From assembly GCA_902493595.1 (NCBI GenBank), contig CABUPU010000004.1, positions 50,525 to 114,524 of the forward strand: DNA of 64,000 nt, in the 5' to 3' direction. The first letter of the stretch is position 1; every line of letters starts with the position of its first letter. This DNA comes from an uncultured Mycoplasma sp. (lineage in GTDB: Bacteria > Bacillota_I > Bacilli_A > RF39 > UBA660). The position numbers and the translations under genes were made by a program. The notes beneath the pieces were generated by a model. The model saw nothing but the letters and a program-made list of their open reading frames with translations. It did not search any database and was not told the DNA's origin. Positions 60,981 through 64,000 of the stretch are shown here, piece after piece.

Positions 60981-61439
60981 ATGAAAAATAAGAAAAAATT
61001 AATTAAAAATATTATTATTGTTATTGCACCTTTAATTGGAGGCTTTTTATCATCTCTACTTGTTAATTTCAAAAACTATAATATAATTAATAAGCCTATG
61101 TTTAGTCCTCCGAAGATAGCATTTCCAATTGTATGGAGCATACTATATTTATTATTTGGAATATCATTTTATTTAGCAAACAAAGATTTTGACAATAAAA
61201 AAATTACTTCAGCAGCCATTATAAATTTAATCTTAAATTATAGTTGGACTTTCATATTCTTTAAATTGAAAATGTATATTGTTAGTGCAATAGAACTAGT
61301 TTTAATAATTTTATCAACAATAAAATTCATTATAGAATTATATAAAGAAAATAAAACTGCAGCATTCTTGCAGTTTCCGTATCTTGCTTGGCTTTTAGTA
61401 GCACTATATTTAAATATTGGAGTTATTATACTAAATTAA
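60981..61439 (+). CDS. tspO: TspO/MBR family membrane protein
   Basis: This five-helix protein of 152 residues has the family signature KPMFSPPKIAFPIVWSILYLLFGISFYLA and a later NYSWTFIFFKLK. TspO binds tetrapyrroles and is often a stress-related sensor or transporter; its bacterial role is unsettled. The TATACT box (60969-60974) ends 6 bp before the ATG and no ribosome binding site is present, so translation is probably leaderless. It overlaps tsaD tail-to-tail by 4 bp. Confidence 0.92.
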   Translation: MKNKKKLIKNIIIVIAPLIGGFLSSLLVNFKNYNIINKPMFSPPKIAFPIVWSILYLLFGISFYLANKDFDNKKITSAAIINLILNYSWTFIFFKLKMYIVSAIELVLIILSTIKFIIELYKENKTAAFLQFPYLAWLLVALYLNIGVIILN

Positions 61440-62443
61440 GATATTAAATCAGCACTACTTGACGCATCCAAAGTTAAATCTTTAAAATCCTTTTTTAAAA
61501 ATAGTGGATATGCTGCAGCTCCAATCATCGCTGCATTATCAGTACAATAAATCATTCTCGGATTATACAATTTCACATTATAATTATCACATAATTTTTG
61601 AAGTTCGTTATGTAAATATTTATTCGCAGATACTCCTCCCGCTAAAGCAAGTCTATTAATACTTGTCTTTTTTATTGCCAGCTCTACCTTACGAACAATC
61701 TCATCAACAGCTATAGTTTGAAAAGAACAAGACAAATCATTTTTATTTATCTCAATATTTTTCATTTTTGCATTATTAATTATGTTTAAAACTTGACTCT
61801 TTAAACCACTATAACTAAAATTATATGTTTCATCATTTACAGGTTTAGTTAAATTATAAGTATTATTTCCGATTGAAGCGGCTTTTTCAATACTTGGGCC
61901 ACCAGGGTAAGGAAAACCCAAAACTCTTGCAACTTTATCAAAACTTTCACCTATTGCATCATCAAGCGTTGTTCCAAGAAGTTCAAATTCATAATTATTA
62001 TGCATTATGGAAAGTTCTGTATGTCCACCACTTACAACAAGAGCTAATAAAGGAAATTCTAAATTATCTTCAATATTATTAGCGTAAATATGGCCTATTA
62101 AGTGATTAACCCCTATAAGAGGTTTATTGTATACCGCAGCAACAGTTTTTGCAAATTCTAATCCAACAAGTAAAGAACCAAGTAATCCTGGTTTATATGT
62201 TACCGCTATACCATCTATATCTTCAATTTTTAAAGTAGTTTGAGATAAACAATCCTCTAAAACATATAAAATATTTTCACAATGCATTCTCGAAGCAATT
62301 TCGGGTACAACACCACCGAATTTATTATGAACATCAATTTGTGATGAAATACTCATTGCAATGCATTCTTTACCATTTTTTACAATTGCAATACTTGTAT
62401 CATCACAACTTGACTCAACTGCTAAAATATAGACATCTTTCAT
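61436..62443 (-). CDS. tsaD: tRNA threonylcarbamoyladenosine biosynthesis protein TsaD
   Basis: TsaD transfers the threonylcarbamoyl group to A37 of tRNA. ASKHA fold motifs: VESSCDDTSIAIV, VPEIASRMHCEN, NHLIGHIYAN (metal His), VVSGGHTEL and AGGVSANKYL. The ATG at 62441-62443 follows AAAGGA and is preferred over a longer frame with 12 extra codons. It is last in tsaE-tsaB-rimI-tsaD. Confidence 0.97.
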   Translation of the reverse strand: MKDVYILAVESSCDDTSIAIVKNGKECIAMSISSQIDVHNKFGGVVPEIASRMHCENILYVLEDCLSQTTLKIEDIDGIAVTYKPGLLGSLLVGLEFAKTVAAVYNKPLIGVNHLIGHIYANNIEDNLEFPLLALVVSGGHTELSIMHNNYEFELLGTTLDDAIGESFDKVARVLGFPYPGGPSIEKAASIGNNTYNLTKPVNDETYNFSYSGLKSQVLNIINNAKMKNIEINKNDLSCSFQTIAVDEIVRKVELAIKKTSINRLALAGGVSANKYLHNELQKLCDNYNVKLYNPRMIYCTDNAAMIGAAAYPLFLKKDFKDLTLDASSSADLIS

Positions 62444-62444
62444 G

Positions 62445-62858
62445 TTATATCCTTTCCATAACATAAGCATCAATATCATTATAATATTTTTTTCTTATGT
62501 TAATTTTTTTAAAATTCATATTTTCATATAGTTTAATTGCTATATAATTATTAATTGCCACCTCTAATAAAAATCTATAATTAGAGTATTTATTAATAAT
62601 ATAATCTATTAATTTCGTACCAATTTTTTGATTTCTAAACAAATTATCAACATACAATAAATGAATCTCTACTAAATCATCAATTATTGTTATTAAAATA
62701 TAACCCACAATTTTATCATCAATTACATAAATATACTGACTATATATATCATTTTTTAAATAATCTTTAAATTTAAAATGATTTTCAATGTTTTTATCAT
62801 AATTTAGTAGTAATTCAGTTAAGTCCTCAATATCTGTATTTTTTAACTCTTTAATCAT
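62445..62858 (-). CDS. rimI: RimI-type GNAT acetyltransferase
   Basis: GNAT protein of 137 residues with IHLLYVDNLFRNQKIGTKLIDYIINKY (acetyl-CoA loop) and LLEVAINNYIAIKLYENMNFKKINIRKKYY, the pattern of RimI, which acetylates ribosomal protein S18. Position between tsaB and tsaD is classic. The ATG at 62856-62858 is preferred over an upstream GTG; the ribosome site is weak. Confidence 0.9.
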   Translation of the reverse strand: MIKELKNTDIEDLTELLLNYDKNIENHFKFKDYLKNDIYSQYIYVIDDKIVGYILITIIDDLVEIHLLYVDNLFRNQKIGTKLIDYIINKYSNYRFLLEVAINNYIAIKLYENMNFKKINIRKKYYNDIDAYVMERI

Positions 62859-63399
62859 ATTCAACACTTATTTTTTTTACATAAATTGGCTTAACTTGTT
62901 TAGGATCAATGTTTGGATGATTAGAAATTAAATTAAAAATTTTAGAATAATCAATGGTAACATCTGTTTTTAAATTTAATAACTCATTTAAATTTAACTC
63001 ACTTTTTCTAATGTATTCATAATTTCCAGTTAACATATGATTTAAATATTTGCCAACAAAAATACCACTATTATCATAAAAACCAACTAAATTTTCATTA
63101 CTATCTAAAGAATAATCCATAATATCAAGATATGAAACCGTTTTAATAGGGATATTTAATAAATAACTTAAAGTTTTTGCAACAGTTACACCTGTTCTTA
63201 CCCCAGTAAATGAACCAGGTCCATTTACAACAATAATATCATTAATTTTAACATTAGAAATGCACTCCATAATAGTAGGTACTAATAAAGCATTATTATT
63301 CAAACTTTTATCAATACACTTATGCAAATAAACATTTCCATCTTTATACAAAACAACATTAATATCATAAAGATGCGTATCTATAAATAAAGTATACAT
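62851..63399 (-). CDS. tsaB: tRNA threonylcarbamoyladenosine biosynthesis protein TsaB
   Basis: An inactive ASKHA-fold partner of TsaD, identified by FIDTHLYDINVVLYKDG, IIVVNGPGSFTGVRTGVTVAKTLSYLL and its place in the operon. It is short (182 residues versus about 230) and lacks part of the C-terminal domain, as in many small Firmicutes. Confidence 0.94.
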   Translation of the reverse strand: MYTLFIDTHLYDINVVLYKDGNVYLHKCIDKSLNNNALLVPTIMECISNVKINDIIVVNGPGSFTGVRTGVTVAKTLSYLLNIPIKTVSYLDIMDYSLDSNENLVGFYDNSGIFVGKYLNHMLTGNYEYIRKSELNLNELLNLKTDVTIDYSKIFNLISNHPNIDPKQVKPIYVKKISVEYD

Positions 63400-63406
63400 A
63401 AACTAC

Positions 63407-63862
63407 CTATAATACAGAATTACATAACTCTTCGTATTTTTCGCCATAAGGAATTAATTCAAATACTCTAGTATTTTCTGAAATAACTTTAATATTAATT
63501 TGTAATCTTTCCTCGGGTAATATGTCAGTAATTATATCTGCCCATTCAATTAATGTAACTCCACCCTTATTAAAATAATCTTCAATTCCAATATCATTAG
63601 AATCTTTATCTAATCTATATACATCCATATGATAAAGTGGTAACTCTCCAGAGTTATACTCTTTTATAATATTAAAAGTTGGACTTGTTATATTATCTTC
63701 TATTGCTAATGCATGAGCAAATCCTTTTACAAAAACGGTTTTCCCACTTCCTAGTTCTCCATCTAAACAAATAACCATATTTGGAAATTTTTCAGATTCA
63801 ATATTCTGTGCTAACTCAACAGTATCATTCTCGTTACGAGAAGTATATTTATAAATATTCAT
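63407..63862 (-). CDS. tsaE: tRNA threonylcarbamoyladenosine biosynthesis ATPase TsaE
   Basis: P-loop protein with LDGELGSGKTVFVKGFA, SPTFNIIKEY, LYHMDVYRL and LIEWAD. TsaE is the ATPase that activates the TsaBD complex. The ATG at 63860-63862 follows GGAAGG; the longest frame adds seven unsupported codons. Confidence 0.96.
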   Translation of the reverse strand: MNIYKYTSRNENDTVELAQNIESEKFPNMVICLDGELGSGKTVFVKGFAHALAIEDNITSPTFNIIKEYNSGELPLYHMDVYRLDKDSNDIGIEDYFNKGGVTLIEWADIITDILPEERLQINIKVISENTRVFELIPYGEKYEELCNSVL

Positions 63863-63955
63863 ATTTTTCACCTTCCATATCAATTATAAATAAAAATAAG
63901 AATATAAACAAGATATAATCTATATAAAATAAATAATTTAGAGCAAAAAAAAAAT

Positions 63956-64000
63956 TATTGGCAACTCCATATCTTAGCATAACACTATTTTCAGCGTATC
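63956..64000 (-). rRNA. 5S ribosomal RNA, 3' end (cut by window edge)
   Basis: The minus strand here reads CGCTGAAAATAGTG, then GGAGTTGCCAAT, ending in a run of ten T. This resembles the helix IV-loop-helix I 3' end of 5S rRNA, including the final TGCCA segment. Only about 45 nt are present, so the assignment rests on this short match. An rRNA operon would lie beyond the window. Confidence 0.7.

Overview
The window is very AT-rich and gene-dense, and it uses the standard bacterial code: TAA, TAG and TGA all end genes, and Trp is TGG. Peptidoglycan genes (FemAB, FtsEX with an M23 partner, further M23 peptidases, a SpoVB/MurJ-type flippase) together with Firmicutes features (T-box pheST, L10 leader, RNase Y, SipW-type signal peptidase, GerQ, YitT) point to a walled, low-GC Bacillota. 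Pyruvate:ferredoxin oxidoreductase, rubrerythrin and an arginine deiminase operon point to an anaerobic fermenter. An uncultured gut Bacilli lineage near RF39/Erysipelotrichia is my inference, not something the sequence proves.

Layout. 1-2.7 kb: start of rny, hemolysin III, a 49-codon acidic small ORF, and a DUF4097/LiaF-like envelope pair. 2.8-7.7 kb: a five-gene extracellular O-acylation cassette (SGNH, DHHW, MBOAT, DUF4358 lipoprotein, Ig-SGNH) with its own promoter. 7.8-11.1 kb: patatin lipase and recG, with a small intergenic RNA on each side of recG. 11.1-16.3 kb: PFOR, enolase and a DUF308 membrane protein. 16.4-19.7 kb: FemAB and an island of three unrecognised genes, one probably frameshifted and one flanked by duplicated terminator-promoter modules. 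19.8-24.1 kb: str operon. 24.1-27.1 kb: microprotein pair and rplKA-rplJL with RNA leaders. 27.2-31.4 kb: divergent surface proteins and a TetR/thioredoxin pair. 31.5-35.7 kb: T-box pheST and rubrerythrin. 35.7-39.3 kb: SipW peptidase and a Ca-repeat, Cys-rich surface protein. 39.3-42.1 kb: FtsEX-M23. 42.2-43.2 kb: decayed ISL3 element. 43.2-47.8 kb: arginine deiminase operon. 47.9-50.9 kb: amino-acid ABC transporter and YitT. 51-54.7 kb: GerQ, metallo-hydrolase, flippase, LemA-like protein and ung. 54.8-60.3 kb: rpsF-ssb-rpsR, rplI-dnaB-M23-walJ-rlmH. 60.5-60.9 kb: tmRNA. 61-63.9 kb: tspO and tsaE-tsaB-rimI-tsaD. The window ends in the 3' end of a 5S rRNA gene.

The genes fit together as follows. 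Arginine is probably imported by the ABC system and fermented by ArcA-ArgF-ArcC, with YfcC as exchanger, giving ATP beside the glycolytic and PFOR routes. The envelope is heavily invested in: wall cross-bridge synthesis, division-coupled hydrolysis, O-acylation and Asp/Cys-rich surface proteins. Transcription signals are unusually legible: near-consensus sigma-A promoters with 17-bp spacers recur, and many stop codons lie inside the intrinsic terminator hairpin. The most interesting points are the paired small RNAs around recG, the two divergent promoters sharing one palindromic -35 box, the C-x-x-N-C calcium-repeat protein with its SipW peptidase, the O-acylation cassette, and a ribosomal protein S12 with Ile at the normally invariant Pro of its KDLPG loop.
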